Source: Oscillospiraceae bacterium (GTDB taxonomy: Bacteria; Bacillota; Clostridia; Oscillospirales; SIG519). From it: a stretch of DNA of 43,176 nt. The position numbers were made by a program, and so were the translations under genes. Every line of letters begins with the position of its first letter. Positions within the stretch are counted from its first letter, which is position 1. The DNA lies in the NCBI GenBank assembly GCA_015067255.1, contig SVMS01000018.1:1-43176 (forward strand). Direction: 5' to 3'. Below the pieces are notes generated by a model. The model was not told where the DNA came from, searched no databases, and was given only the letters and a program-made list of their open reading frames with translations. Below are positions 24,573 through 34,605 of this stretch, piece after piece.

Positions 24573-25856
24573 TTAATTCTTTCCTATATTCTCGTAATAG
24601 GGAATTCTGTCTTTTATTTTGGGGTATTTTGCAACAATTTTTTCACTGAACATATTGTCATCAATATCCTTGCTTGCCGCTTTTTCGTGGCCTATAAGCA
24701 CCCAGGTAGCTGTGGAAAGATGAGCAAATTCAGGCTTTTCCAAAGCAGGACAGATAAAGGATTGGCGAGAGGTGTTTATATCTTCTCCGCTTATCTGGAA
24801 AAGGTCATACTTTTCGCAAAGCTTCATAACACGCTCAAGCTGAGCCATAGTGTTTCTTGAAGGCATATAGGTAACTGCCTTAAAGCCCAAATCACCCAGC
24901 ATATCAAAAAGCTCATCAAGATATTCGTCTTCAAATTTCTGAGCCTTTTTATCTCCTGTTACGCTGTCGCCTACATCGCCCAAATAAGCGTATGCGGAAA
25001 TAGCGCCGATGCTGTTTGCAAAGGCAATATAATCCTCAATAAAGGGACATTCGTCTACTGCATCAATGAAAAACTGAGATACAAAATTGCTTTTTAATAC
25101 GCCTAATAAATCGTATATATAGTGGGGGTTTTTATCGTCTGATAAAAATCCTTCTATTTTCTCTGAAAGAGAAATATTGAGGGAGTTTTTAATAAAATCA
25201 ACAACGGGAGCACCCTTAGTGCATTTTTCAATTATTTTGTTAGCTAATGCACAAAGAATATGGCGCTCTGTAATGCTTCCGTTTTCATAGCTTTGAGAAA
25301 TGGGAGCAATATCCTTGTCAAAATCAATGGAAAGTCCGTAAGGGGCAACAATTTCATTGATTTTTTTGGTCATTTCTCTGTTTCTCATATTTCTTTTATC
25401 ACGGTAAGGCTTTAAAAATTCCTCGCATTTGTCAATCATCTGATGAGGAATACCGTGTATTGCCACATAGGAAACGCCTTTCTGGTCGGGGTTGTTTGTT
25501 CTTATTCCTGCAAGAGAGGTGTGGTCCATTCTTACTCTGCATTCAAAGCCGCAGGTAACCGCCATTGAAGCAATTTCACCCGCTTCAATAAATTCCTTAC
25601 AGCCGCTTACAGAGTCGTGGTCCATTATTCCCGCTGTTATAAGTCCTGCTTTACGCGCAAAATAAAGGGCAGCAGTAGGGGAATAGGGAGAAAAAGAATA
25701 AATTGTGTGAATATGGTTGTTTACATATGCACCTGTCTGAGGCTTGTCTATTTTTCCCTCGTTTTCAAGAGCAATAAGCTCTCTTAAAGCATCAAGACGT
25801 TCTTCCTTTGTTTTTGCATTTAATTTTTGTTCAAGTGCTGATATATCGATTTGCAT
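24573..25856 (-). CDS. PHP-domain metal-dependent hydrolase-like protein
   Basis: The start is the ATG at 25856 (MQIDISALEQK), with AAAGGAG upstream, giving 427 residues. The PHP metal site is visible: NNHIHTIYSFSP for the HxH pair, GIMDHDSVSG, FECRVRMDHT, and a late ISGEDIN. PHP proteins are phosphoesterases such as histidinol phosphatase or nucleases; the long middle region with KPYRDKRNMRNREMTKK is not from a class whose substrate I can name. It lies downstream of the rhamnose genes, but structured repeat copy 2 and its hairpin separate them. A role in sugar-phosphate metabolism is only suggested by position. Confidence 0.75.
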   Translation of the reverse strand: MQIDISALEQKLNAKTKEERLDALRELIALENEGKIDKPQTGAYVNNHIHTIYSFSPYSPTAALYFARKAGLITAGIMDHDSVSGCKEFIEAGEIASMAVTCGFECRVRMDHTSLAGIRTNNPDQKGVSYVAIHGIPHQMIDKCEEFLKPYRDKRNMRNREMTKKINEIVAPYGLSIDFDKDIAPISQSYENGSITERHILCALANKIIEKCTKGAPVVDFIKNSLNISLSEKIEGFLSDDKNPHYIYDLLGVLKSNFVSQFFIDAVDECPFIEDYIAFANSIGAISAYAYLGDVGDSVTGDKKAQKFEDEYLDELFDMLGDLGFKAVTYMPSRNTMAQLERVMKLCEKYDLFQISGEDINTSRQSFICPALEKPEFAHLSTATWVLIGHEKAASKDIDDNMFSEKIVAKYPKIKDRIPYYENIGKN

Positions 25857-25902
25857 TATAAATCGTAACTCCTTTAGGATTAATCTTATCACATTAAATT
25901 CG

Positions 25903-25934
25903 GGCTGTAAAAAAACGAGAGTTTTTTTACAGCC
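25903..25934. terminator. Terminator hairpin after repeat copy 2
   Basis: GGCTGTAAAAAAAC (25903-25916) pairs perfectly with GTTTTTTTACAGCC (25921-25934) around GAGA. It ends the rhamnose transcript on the minus strand and lies just upstream of the PHP gene. Confidence 0.7.
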
Positions 25935-25943
25935 TGTTTTTTA

Positions 25944-26147
25944 GGGGATAGGAAAAATCAAGCAGAATCTGTCAATTTCGCGACAACAAAGATTTGTTGT
26001 AGGTTACCTGTACAGAGGTACTCTGAGGGCAAAATTGACAGATAGCATAAAACATATATTTATTAAAAAATTATATAAAAATGTTTTTCCGTTATTTTTT
26101 GTTCTTTCTTTTCTTGTTTTATGCGTTCTTCGCTTTTTTTACATTCC
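25944..26147 (-). repeat. Structured 3'-UTR repeat element, copy 2
   Basis: Read on the minus strand, the element starts at the last base of the aldolase/dehydrogenase stop codon (TAGGAATGTAAAAAAAGCG) and ends TTTTTCCTATCCCC. GCATAAAAC and GTTTTATGC form hairpin I with a long AT-rich insert. Stem II is ATCTGTCAATTT with AAATTGACAGAT. The conserved ACCTCTGT loop follows. Hairpin IV is ACAACAAA with TTTGTTGT. Stem III is weaker than in the other copies. Homologous to 8819-8979 and 36784-37019. Confidence 0.8.
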
Positions 26148-28105
26148 TAATTTAACATTATTTGTCCGCCTGTTACGGGTATAGCCTGTCCTGTTTCATA
26201 ATCCTGTTCAACGGCATAGAAGATAGCTCTTGCAACGTCAATTGTTTCACAGCCTCTGTTCATAGGAACTTTAGCTTCGTAGAACTTCTTTACGTCCTCA
26301 ACAGTTTTTGCACCGGGAACCTTGCCTGCTTTAAGATACTGAACGAAAAGTCCTTTTTCGGGGTCCATCCACAAAGGTCCGCCCAAGAAGTTTCCGGGGC
26401 ATATGCTGTTTACCTTAATTCTGTCCTCAACAAGCTCAAGAGCAAAGGACTCTGTAAGACCGATACCGCCGAATTTGCTTCCTGCATAAGCAAAGTTTCT
26501 CTTGCTTCCTTCAAGACCTGATTTAGAGTTTACTTGAATAATGTCAGTCCACTCATCTGTGAAACGGTTTTGAATTTTCATAATTTTTGCAGCATATTTT
26601 GTGCAAAGGAAATATGCAGTATAGTTTACCTTTGTAACAAGCTCAAAGGCGTTAAGCTGCATTTCCTCTAAACCGCCTGCCTTAACAATACCTGCGTTGT
26701 TAACAAAAACATCTAAGCCACCGTATGCAAGTGTCATATCGTAAATCATTTGCTTAACGTTTTCTTCGTCGCCTACATTAACTGTAAGACCTATTGCAGT
26801 ACCTTTTCCGAACTCCTTGTTAAGCTCTTCTGCAACAGCTTTTGCACCGTCGCCGTTAAGGTCAGCAATAGCAAGATATGAGCCCTCTTTTGCCATTTCC
26901 TTAGCAATACCTAAGCCAAAGCCCTGAGCGCTTCCTGTTACTATTGAAATTTTGCCTCTGAGACGGTTGCCGTTTCCTGAGGTTGCAGATACGCTTCTTC
27001 TGTATCTTTCAACCTCCCAGTTGTTTATAGCGTATATAAGCTCATCCTTCATAGGCTTTCCGCCGCCGAAGCTTTCAGCATAAACGCTTACTTCGATTGC
27101 ATTGAGGAAAAGAGATGCTGCAATATCAGCATTTTTCTTGTCATTTCCGCAAGCAAAGAAGCCTACGTTTTTAAGACCGATAATTTTGGGAAGCTTGTTA
27201 TTTTCAGCCTTGTATTCTTTGATTTTTTCTTCAAGCTCTGTATAAAAGCTTTCAATTCCGGAAGCTTCAATAAAGAGAGCCTTATCGTTACAGTAAACCA
27301 TATGGTCGGGGGAGAAGGAGGGAGTTGCTTTTTCAAAATTCTCACGGCTTGCTACAACGTTCATAACCTCTTTGTTTGTAACAAAGGTAGCAACCTTTCC
27401 TTCAGCCGCTAAAATACGAACTGCAGGAATAGCGCAAACAGCGAATTCCTTATCGTATTCAACCTCTGAAAAATCGGGGTTTCTTACTATTTTCTTATCA
27501 AAAGCAGCATCCATTTGTTCAACAGCGGCATCAATTTCTTCAATGCTGTTACCGCCGATGAATACACCGTGATTTTCAAGGAAAATATAGGTGGGAAGCT
27601 TGCCGTGCTCTTTTTCATAGCTTTCCATTTTATCCTTTACATCTTTTGCAAGAATGTATCCGGGCATAATCTGACCGACTGTTATGGAATTGTTGGGGAA
27701 AAGCTGAGAAACTGCCTGAACATAGCTTTTTGAACAGGTAAGACCGTTTCCCTTTGAAGGATGTACGTGAAGAATAAAGGTAAAGGGTAAAACATTGTGA
27801 AGAAGAGCTTCAACGCTGGGGCGTTTGTTTTCCTCTCCGATGCAACGAGCCGCCATCATATCTCTCAGAACCTCAGCCTCACGGGTGTCGGGATCTGAAG
27901 AATAGGTGGAGCTGAATATATTATTCAAGCGTGCTCTGTCCATTTTAACAAAGCCGCTCTCGGTGATTTCCGCAAGGGAAACACCGGAGCCTTTAACATA
28001 CATAACCTCGTTGTCCTTATAAGATGTGTTTCCGCCGCCTGCAAGAACATATGCAGGGTTGGAACCGTATCTGTTGGACATTTCTTTTAGTAATTGCAAA
28101 CTCAT
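26147..28105 (-). CDS. Bifunctional class II aldolase / short-chain dehydrogenase (rhamnose pathway)
   Basis: A 652-residue fusion resembling B. subtilis RhaEW/YuxG. Residues 1 to about 375 are a class II aldolase domain with NTSYK, FILHVHPSKGNG (metal histidines) and LENHGVFIGG. From about 383 comes a short-chain dehydrogenase: IVTGSAQGFGLGIAKEMAKEG for NAD, VFVNNAGIV, catalytic Tyr and Lys in FAYAGSKFGG, and GQAIPVTGG at the end. It should cleave L-rhamnulose 1-phosphate to dihydroxyacetone phosphate and lactaldehyde and then convert the lactaldehyde. It follows rhaA by 16 bases with AAGGAGT, so the two are translated from one message. No rhamnulokinase gene is in the window. Confidence 0.88.
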   Translation of the reverse strand: MSLQLLKEMSNRYGSNPAYVLAGGGNTSYKDNEVMYVKGSGVSLAEITESGFVKMDRARLNNIFSSTYSSDPDTREAEVLRDMMAARCIGEENKRPSVEALLHNVLPFTFILHVHPSKGNGLTCSKSYVQAVSQLFPNNSITVGQIMPGYILAKDVKDKMESYEKEHGKLPTYIFLENHGVFIGGNSIEEIDAAVEQMDAAFDKKIVRNPDFSEVEYDKEFAVCAIPAVRILAAEGKVATFVTNKEVMNVVASRENFEKATPSFSPDHMVYCNDKALFIEASGIESFYTELEEKIKEYKAENNKLPKIIGLKNVGFFACGNDKKNADIAASLFLNAIEVSVYAESFGGGKPMKDELIYAINNWEVERYRRSVSATSGNGNRLRGKISIVTGSAQGFGLGIAKEMAKEGSYLAIADLNGDGAKAVAEELNKEFGKGTAIGLTVNVGDEENVKQMIYDMTLAYGGLDVFVNNAGIVKAGGLEEMQLNAFELVTKVNYTAYFLCTKYAAKIMKIQNRFTDEWTDIIQVNSKSGLEGSKRNFAYAGSKFGGIGLTESFALELVEDRIKVNSICPGNFLGGPLWMDPEKGLFVQYLKAGKVPGAKTVEDVKKFYEAKVPMNRGCETIDVARAIFYAVEQDYETGQAIPVTGGQIMLN

Positions 28106-28121
28106 TTTTAAAACTCCTTAG

Positions 28122-29381
28122 TTATCTTTTTAAAAGAACATCTTTTTCGTAATCTTTAACATCATCAAGCCAATCAAGACCTACGCCTGCATTATTCTTT
28201 TCGCAGTAATAATCCCATACAAGAGAGAAGGGCGTATTTCTGAATTCCTGAGTGTATGCAAGTCTTGAGCTGTTGTCGCCGTTTGCTTCAAGCTCCTTCA
28301 TTTTTTCAACGGGCTGTAAAAGTGCGCTTAAAATAGCCTTCTTAGTATTTCTGAGGCCTGAAATCCAAGCAACAAGACGGTTGATTGAAGCATCGAAGAA
28401 GTCGGTTGCAATATAGGTTTTGTCAAGCTTGCCCATTCTTACAAGCTCTTCCATAATTGCTTTTGTTTCGTCATCGCAAGCAACAACGTGGTCGCTGTCC
28501 CAACGTACAGGACGGGAAACGTGAAGCAATACAGAATCGCAGAAAGCAAAAACGCTGCCCAATTTTGCAGAAACAACCTCTGTGGGATGATAGTGGCCTG
28601 TGTCAAGAGTTAAAATGATATGGTCAATATTCTTTTTAGCAACATAGCCCATACAAAATTCGTGAGAGCCTACAGTATAGCTTTCAAGACCGATACCGAA
28701 AACCTTTGACTCAATACCGTCAATAACGCCTTCAACATCTTTTGTAGCTTCAAAAATTTTATCGTAGCTGTCCTTAAGACGAAGTCTGGGAGAAAGAGTG
28801 TCAACAGGGAACTCTTTATCTCCGTCGGGAGTCCAGTGGTTTATAACGCAGGGCTTACCTGTTTTCTTATAGAAATATTCGCCTATCTTACGGCAACGGA
28901 TACCGTGCTCAATCCAGAATGCGCGGATATCTTCATCTGCATTGGAAAGAGTTCCTTTGTCAGACTTGGGATGTGAGAAGTATGTGGGGTTAAAGTCAAG
29001 TCCTAAATCGTTCTTTACTGCCCAATCTACCCATTTGTCAAAGTGCTTAGGCTCGATTTCGTTTCTGTCAACAAAGGTGTCTGCTTCCTGATAGTTTGCG
29101 TGAATATTTATTTTTTTAGCGCCGGGAATATATTTCATAGCAAATTCAAGGTCACTTCTGAGCTCATCGCCGTTTCTTGCTTTTCCGGGATAGTTACCTG
29201 TTACCTGAATACCTCCGGAAAGACCTTCGTCTGCCTTTTTTTCTGTTCCTGATACGTCATCGCCCTGCCAACAATGAATTGACACAGGAGTTTTGTCAAG
29301 AATTTCAAGTGCCTTATCAACATCTATGCCGTATCTTGCGTAAATTTCTTTTGCGGCTTCATAGCCTTTTAGTGTTTTCAT
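28122..29381 (-). CDS. rhaA: L-rhamnose isomerase
   Basis: A 419-residue TIM-barrel isomerase converting L-rhamnose to L-rhamnulose. The N-terminal PVSIHCWQGDDVSG and GGIQVTGNYPGKARN are hallmark sequences. Metal-site residues lie in INHWTPDG, GIGLESYTVGSHEF and LTLDTGHYHPTE, and HVSRPVRWDSDHVV follows. The length is normal. The ribosome site GGAGGAAG is strong. A perfect AT-rich palindrome (29403-29419) lies just upstream. It leads the aldolase/dehydrogenase. Confidence 0.96.
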   Translation of the reverse strand: MKTLKGYEAAKEIYARYGIDVDKALEILDKTPVSIHCWQGDDVSGTEKKADEGLSGGIQVTGNYPGKARNGDELRSDLEFAMKYIPGAKKINIHANYQEADTFVDRNEIEPKHFDKWVDWAVKNDLGLDFNPTYFSHPKSDKGTLSNADEDIRAFWIEHGIRCRKIGEYFYKKTGKPCVINHWTPDGDKEFPVDTLSPRLRLKDSYDKIFEATKDVEGVIDGIESKVFGIGLESYTVGSHEFCMGYVAKKNIDHIILTLDTGHYHPTEVVSAKLGSVFAFCDSVLLHVSRPVRWDSDHVVACDDETKAIMEELVRMGKLDKTYIATDFFDASINRLVAWISGLRNTKKAILSALLQPVEKMKELEANGDNSSRLAYTQEFRNTPFSLVWDYYCEKNNAGVGLDWLDDVKDYEKDVLLKR

Positions 29382-29402
29382 TTCTCTTCCTCCGTTTATT
29401 TG

Positions 29403-29419
29403 ATATTATTAAATAATAT
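29403..29419. promoter_or_regulatory. AT-rich palindrome upstream of rhaA
   Basis: ATATTATTAAATAATAT is a perfect 17-base palindrome 22 bases upstream of rhaA. It could be an operator for a sugar regulator, but AT-rich palindromes arise easily by chance here. Confidence 0.3.
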
Positions 29420-29445
29420 TATTTTCTTCATAAAAAAGCATAATA

Positions 29446-31347
29446 TTATATGTTTTTTCTTAAAATTGACTTAGGTGCCGCAGGAGCGTTCTTTGCAGGA
29501 TGGTATTCGTGAACAACGTCCATAAGACAGGCAACACAGCCTAAAAAATTATTTTGAGCTACTATATTTGAAAGCATTGACATTTTATCTTCAAAGTCTT
29601 CGCTTGTGCCGTGTATCTTCAAAATAAATATTTTTTCATTTGACGTTTTTGAATGCATTTCATCGTCAAAGCTCAGTTCTTCAAACATTTTTTCACCGGG
29701 ACGAAGACCAGTAAAGTCAATTTTTATATCCTTATAAGGTCTTAGACCTGAAAGTCTTATCATATTTTCTGCAAGAGTCAGAATTTTTATGGGACTGCCC
29801 ATATCAAGCACGAAAATTTCTCCGCCTTCAGCCATAGCACCCGCCTGTAAAACAAGAGAAACAGCTTCGGGAATAGTCATAAAATAACGCTGTATATCAG
29901 GGTGGGTAACAGTTACGGGACCTCCTTTTTCGATTTGACTCATAAAGGTAGGAATAACGCTTCCGTTACTGCCCAAAACATTTCCGAAACGTACGGCAGA
30001 AAAATCTGTTATATCGGATTTTGAATTCATTTCCTGAATAACCATTTCGGCTATTCTCTTTGTACAGCCCATTACGTTTGTAGGATTAACAGCCTTGTCT
30101 GTGGAAATGAGAACAAATTTTGATACCTCATATTTTATAGCGGCTTCACAAAGCTTATACGTACCAAAAACGTTGTTTTTAATAGCTTCTACAGGGTTGA
30201 TTTCCATAAGAGGAACGTGCTTGTGCGCTGCTGCGTGGAAAACAACGTTGGGACGGAAGGTAGAAAAAACATCTTCCAATCTGCCTACATCTCTTATAGA
30301 GCCTAAGAGCATTTTGAAATTTGCATTGGGAAAGCTTTGTTTAAGCTCTGCATCTAAATAGAAAAGACCGTTTTCGTTTACGTCCATTACATAAAGCTTA
30401 GCGCATTTATATTTCAGTACCTGACGGCAGATTTCAGAGCCTATAGAGCCCGCACCGCCTGTTACAAGAACGATTTTTCCGGTTATGTATTCTTTAACTA
30501 TATTGTCCTCCATAACCGAAGGCTCTCTGCCAAGCAAATCTTCAATTCTGAGATTTTGGAAATTGGGCTTTCCGTAATTTTCACTGTATTCTTCAATGCT
30601 TAAAATTGTTTCCAAGGAGCAGTTGTTATCTGAACAAATTTCAAGAAGTGTAAAAAGAGTATCGCTGTCAAAGTCGTTTTTACGCACAATGACTTTTTCT
30701 ACGTCTTTTTGAGAAACAGCCTGCTTAATACCTTCAATACCGTAGCCTGCAACAGGAAAAGTACCTATTGATTTTAATACTAAAGATTGTTTTTCGGAAG
30801 GGATAAGAATAATTTTATAATCTTTAAAATCTCCGCCTGAATATATGTTTTCAGCTAAAAGACGGATATTTTCGGGAGAGGCAAAAAGTACTATTTTTTT
30901 ATAGCTTTTATTTTTCACTAAATTGGAAAAGGAAAAAAGTGTGTTAAATATTCTTTCTATAAAGCGTATAAGACTCATAAGGAAAAACTGAAGCATACAT
31001 ACCGTTATAACAAAGAAAATATTTATCTCTATTTTATTAACGGGCGAAACCCAATTAAAAATAAAGCTTAGTATATAGAGCAGGGTACAGGAAACAAGGC
31101 AGGAAAAGGAAAGGCGGATAAGCTCCACTATACCTGCGTTTTTCCAGCTTCTCTCATAACAGTCAAATAGAATATTTGAAACAAGCGAAATAACAGAGAG
31201 AGAAAGGAAACAAACTATTACATCCGTATAATTCATATCCCTGAAAAAGTCTAAACCAAGCTGTGTGACATAAGAAAAGAGTATGCTTATTCCGACAATT
31301 ATAACATCGGCTGCCAAAAGTAAAGAAATTCTTAAAAAACGTTTCAA
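29446..31347 (-). CDS. Membrane UDP-sugar 4,6-dehydratase (PglF/WbpM/CapD family)
   Basis: A 633-residue nucleotide-sugar dehydratase, probably acting on UDP-GlcNAc for surface glycans. Four N-terminal membrane helices (about 1-115) precede a linker domain. The catalytic extended short-chain dehydrogenase domain begins with VLVTGGAGSIGSEICRQVL. HAAAHKHVPLME and STDKAVNPTNVMGCTKR follow; methionine in place of the usual catalytic tyrosine is typical of this membrane-bound subgroup. PGEKMFEEL is near the end. The TTG start has AAAGGGG eight bases upstream. It begins 24 bases after typA, so they may be cotranscribed. The glycan served is unknown; no glycosyltransferases are adjacent. Confidence 0.9.
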   Translation of the reverse strand: MKRFLRISLLLAADVIIVGISILFSYVTQLGLDFFRDMNYTDVIVCFLSLSVISLVSNILFDCYERSWKNAGIVELIRLSFSCLVSCTLLYILSFIFNWVSPVNKIEINIFFVITVCMLQFFLMSLIRFIERIFNTLFSFSNLVKNKSYKKIVLFASPENIRLLAENIYSGGDFKDYKIILIPSEKQSLVLKSIGTFPVAGYGIEGIKQAVSQKDVEKVIVRKNDFDSDTLFTLLEICSDNNCSLETILSIEEYSENYGKPNFQNLRIEDLLGREPSVMEDNIVKEYITGKIVLVTGGAGSIGSEICRQVLKYKCAKLYVMDVNENGLFYLDAELKQSFPNANFKMLLGSIRDVGRLEDVFSTFRPNVVFHAAAHKHVPLMEINPVEAIKNNVFGTYKLCEAAIKYEVSKFVLISTDKAVNPTNVMGCTKRIAEMVIQEMNSKSDITDFSAVRFGNVLGSNGSVIPTFMSQIEKGGPVTVTHPDIQRYFMTIPEAVSLVLQAGAMAEGGEIFVLDMGSPIKILTLAENMIRLSGLRPYKDIKIDFTGLRPGEKMFEELSFDDEMHSKTSNEKIFILKIHGTSEDFEDKMSMLSNIVAQNNFLGCVACLMDVVHEYHPAKNAPAAPKSILRKNI

Positions 31348-31371
31348 AACTCAAGCCCCTTTCCGAAAAAA

Positions 31372-33195
31372 TCAGTTATTTTTTTTGGTAACGCTGTTTT
31401 TCATTCTAAGTCCGTGGTCAAGTATTCTTTTGCGTATTCTCAAGGATTTGGGAGTAACCTCTAAAAGCTCGTCTGATTCAAGAAATTCCAAGGATTCTTC
31501 AAGACTAAGAATTTGCGGAGGTATAAGTCTTAGTGCGTCGTCGCTTCCTGAGGCTCTTGTGTTGGTAATGTGCTTTTTCTTGCATACGTTTACCGATAGG
31601 TCTGTGCCCTTGGGGTTTGTACCTACAACCATTCCTGCGTAAACATTTACACCTGCACCGATAAACAGACGGCCTCTTTCCTGAGCATTGAAAAGACCGT
31701 AGGTAACACTTTCACCTGTTTCAAAAGCAACCAATGAGCCCAATGAACGAGTGGGAATTTCTCCCGCATAAGGCTGATAGGAATGGAAAACGGAGTTTAT
31801 AATTCCTTCACCTCTTGTATCTGTCATAAATTCACTTCTGTAGCCGAAAAGACCTCTGGCGGGTATTAAAAATTCAAGGCGCACACGGCTTCCCTGAGGA
31901 GTCATATGCTGAAGCTGAGCTTTTCTTAAGCCCATTTTTTCCATAACTGCACCCACTGTACTGTCGGGAACGTCGATAAGAAGCTTTTCTACAGGCTCAC
32001 ACTCAACACCGTCAATGGTTTTATACATAACACGGGGGTTTGATACCTGAAACTCGTAGCCCTCACGGCGCATATTTTCAATAAGAATAGAAAGATGCAT
32101 TTCTCCACGTCCGCAAACTCTGAATGCCTCCGAGGTTTCAGTTTCGGAAACACGTAAGGAAACGTCTTTTAACAGCTCCTTGAAAAGTCTGTCACGCAAA
32201 TGACGGGATGTTACAAATTTCCCCTCTCTTCCCGCAAAAGGACTGTCGTTTACACAAAAAGTCATTTCAACTGTAGGCTCGGAAATTTTAACAAAGCTTA
32301 CTGCTTCGGGGGTTGATACATCGCAGACAGTATCACCGATAGAAATGTTTTCAATGCCGGAAACACATACAATGTCGCCTATCTGAGCTTCGGTAACGGG
32401 AGTTTTTGAAAGAGCATCAAACTGATAAATATTTGAAATTTTACCTCTGAAGCTGCTGTCGGTATGATAGTTTACAACACAAACATCTTGGTTTTGCTTT
32501 ATTTTTCCTCTTTCAATTCTGCCTACGGCAATTCTTCCTACATATTCGTTGTAGTCGATAGAGGAAACAAGCATTTGCAAAGGACCGTTTTCGTCACCCT
32601 CGGGAGCATCAAAATAGTTGACAATCATATCTAAAAGAGGAAGCAGGTCGCCTTCAGAAACGTCGGGAGAAAGGGAAGCGACTCCTTTTCTTGCCGAAGC
32701 GTATACAATGGGGCTGTCAAGCTGAGAGTCTGTAGCTTCCAAATCCATAAGAAGCTCAAGAACTTCGTCTCCAACCTCTTTAAGACGGGCGTCGGGACGG
32801 TCAATTTTATTTATTACAATAATAACCTTGTGGCCCATTTCAAGAGCCTTTTGCAAAACGAAACGGGTTTGAGGCATAGGACCTTCAAAGGCATCAACCA
32901 AAAGCAAAACTCCGTTTACCATTTTTAAAACACGTTCAACCTCGCCGCCGAAATCTGCGTGTCCGGGAGTGTCGATAACGTTGATTTTCATATCCTTGTA
33001 ATGTATCGCTGTGTTTTTTGCAAGGATAGTTATTCCACGCTCACGCTCAATGTCGTTACTGTCCATAACTCTGTCAGCCACAACCTGATTTTCTCTGAAA
33101 ACGCCCGCTTGCTTGAGCATTTCGTCTACAAGGGTTGTTTTACCGTGGTCAACGTGAGCAATAATTGCTATATTTCTAAGGTCTGTTCTAATCAA
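31372..33195 (-). CDS. typA: Ribosome-associated GTPase TypA/BipA
   Basis: A 607-residue translational GTPase implicated in 50S assembly and stress adaptation. [32 protein letters not shown] and NKIDRPDAR are the G motifs. The BipA-specific C-terminus is seen in [23 protein letters not shown] and RRLI-like [13 protein letters not shown]. The start is TTG at 33195 with AAAGGAG upstream; the next ATG in frame is far inside. It lies between the cohesin-like gene and the dehydratase, all on the minus strand. Confidence 0.97.
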   Translation of the reverse strand: MIRTDLRNIAIIAHVDHGKTTLVDEMLKQAGVFRENQVVADRVMDSNDIERERGITILAKNTAIHYKDMKINVIDTPGHADFGGEVERVLKMVNGVLLLVDAFEGPMPQTRFVLQKALEMGHKVIIVINKIDRPDARLKEVGDEVLELLMDLEATDSQLDSPIVYASARKGVASLSPDVSEGDLLPLLDMIVNYFDAPEGDENGPLQMLVSSIDYNEYVGRIAVGRIERGKIKQNQDVCVVNYHTDSSFRGKISNIYQFDALSKTPVTEAQIGDIVCVSGIENISIGDTVCDVSTPEAVSFVKISEPTVEMTFCVNDSPFAGREGKFVTSRHLRDRLFKELLKDVSLRVSETETSEAFRVCGRGEMHLSILIENMRREGYEFQVSNPRVMYKTIDGVECEPVEKLLIDVPDSTVGAVMEKMGLRKAQLQHMTPQGSRVRLEFLIPARGLFGYRSEFMTDTRGEGIINSVFHSYQPYAGEIPTRSLGSLVAFETGESVTYGLFNAQERGRLFIGAGVNVYAGMVVGTNPKGTDLSVNVCKKKHITNTRASGSDDALRLIPPQILSLEESLEFLESDELLEVTPKSLRIRKRILDHGLRMKNSVTKKNN

Positions 33196-33235
33196 GAGTG
33201 TTTTCTCCTTTTTTGCAACTTATTCTTTACATCCT

Positions 33236-34327
33236 TTATTCAAGGTCGTCATCTGTATTGTTAAGAATACTGTCGATAATATTCTGAGGCTCGCCCTCGT
33301 CATCATCAAAATCTTCCCCAGAGCTTTCGTTGATTGCAGCTGCTACTGAATCGGGAATAACAGCTTTGGGAGCAGGCTTTCTTTTGGAAACTTTGTCTAT
33401 AATTATATAAGCAGCTTCTGCAAGAATAATGAAAATCAATACAAGGTTGATTATGAGATTTCTGTTTTTAGCCTTCTGAAGCTCCTTCTCGTAAGTTTCC
33501 TTGCTCATTGAATCGTCAACGGGAGGAATGATGGAGGAGGTATCGTTGGAAGCGCTTTCTGCTTCTCTTGTAACAGTAATTTTATATACCTTAGTTGTTC
33601 CGTTTTCTGCTGTTACAGTGATTTTAACCTCGTTTTCTCCAACCTTGAGATTGGAAGCACCACTTATTTTAGCTGTTGCGGCAGTATCCTCAGTAGCATA
33701 CTGAAGATTTACTCTCTTAACATTGTTGGGTACAGTCATAGTGTACTTAGTTGTATTTTTGTTGAAATTAGGACTTAACTTACCTTCGTTTGCTACAAGG
33801 TTTGAAAGCAGATTATTTGAAGAAGCTTTATCCGAAATCACAAAATCGGTATAAGGGGAATCACAGCTGTAAGAAATGGATTTTCTGTTTTTGTCAAGGA
33901 AAGAGGAAACGGAAAAAGCAAAGCTGGTTTCACCCACATCTGCAGTGTTTTTAATACGCAGGGTTATGGTTGCTATATCGCCGTTAAAGTTTTCTTCGCC
34001 TTCTCTTTTGAAGTTTATTGTGACAGGATTGCTTTTTGAAATGGATAAACCGTTGCTGTCTACTAAGGGAGCAACGCTTTCAAGCTCAAAAAGAGAGGTG
34101 TTGAAATTGATTTTAAGTCTGTTCATTTCTTCAATAGTAAGACCGTCACCGTTTTTAACATCAATATTAACAGTCAGCATAATGGTTTTTCCCGCAGTCT
34201 GTGATGTACGGTCAGAGCTGATTGAAACCACTACCTTTGGTGAAGCGGCAAAGCTGAAAAATGTAAACATATTCATCAGTATAAATACCGTCAAAATCGT
34301 GCAAATAATCTTTTTAGTTGTTTTCAT
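33236..34327 (-). CDS. Membrane-anchored protein with cohesin-like and cadherin-like domains
   Basis: A 363-residue protein. A signal peptide (1-28) is followed by residues 31-165 that resemble a cohesin fold: VVVSISSD...TAGKTIMLTVNI at the start and FNGDIATITLRIKNTADVGE matching the cohesin F.G.I..L.F...A..G pattern. Residues 172-254 are a cadherin-like beta-sandwich (LSNLVANEG.LSPNF...TVTREA). A short coil (274-289), one membrane helix (291-311) and an acidic cytoplasmic tail follow. With the dockerin of the LRR protein it could form a surface attachment pair, though no binding is shown. The assignment as a true cohesin is uncertain; other cohesin-fold domains look similar. GGAG precedes the ATG. 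Confidence 0.75.
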   Translation of the reverse strand: MKTTKKIICTILTVFILMNMFTFFSFAASPKVVVSISSDRTSQTAGKTIMLTVNIDVKNGDGLTIEEMNRLKINFNTSLFELESVAPLVDSNGLSISKSNPVTINFKREGEENFNGDIATITLRIKNTADVGETSFAFSVSSFLDKNRKSISYSCDSPYTDFVISDKASSNNLLSNLVANEGKLSPNFNKNTTKYTMTVPNNVKRVNLQYATEDTAATAKISGASNLKVGENEVKITVTAENGTTKVYKITVTREAESASNDTSSIIPPVDDSMSKETYEKELQKAKNRNLIINLVLIFIILAEAAYIIIDKVSKRKPAPKAVIPDSVAAAINESSGEDFDDDEGEPQNIIDSILNNTDDDLE

Positions 34328-34542
34328 AATAATTCTCCATTCTTCCGTCCTTAATAAAAATACCTTCAGGACATAATAAATCGATTTTACACTATCATAT
34401 ATTGTACTAAAAATAACGGCTCAATGCAATAGTTTTTTTTATAAAACTATTCTTATTTTTATAAAATTTAAAAAACTGCGATTTTAAAATATCAAAAAGC
34501 GGCAAATATGTCATAATTGTCCACCTATGTCAAGTTAATGTG

Positions 34543-34570
34543 TTTACAAAAAAATAAAAAAGAGTAATAT
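34543..34570 (+). promoter_or_regulatory. Promoter of the alcohol dehydrogenase gene
   Basis: TTTACA (34543-34548), 16 bases, TAATAT (34565-34570). The rest of the 34328-34605 intergenic region is AT-rich with no other structure I can support. Confidence 0.5.
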
Positions 34571-34605
34571 TAAATTAAATATAAATTCGGAGGAAAGTGA
34601 TTATT

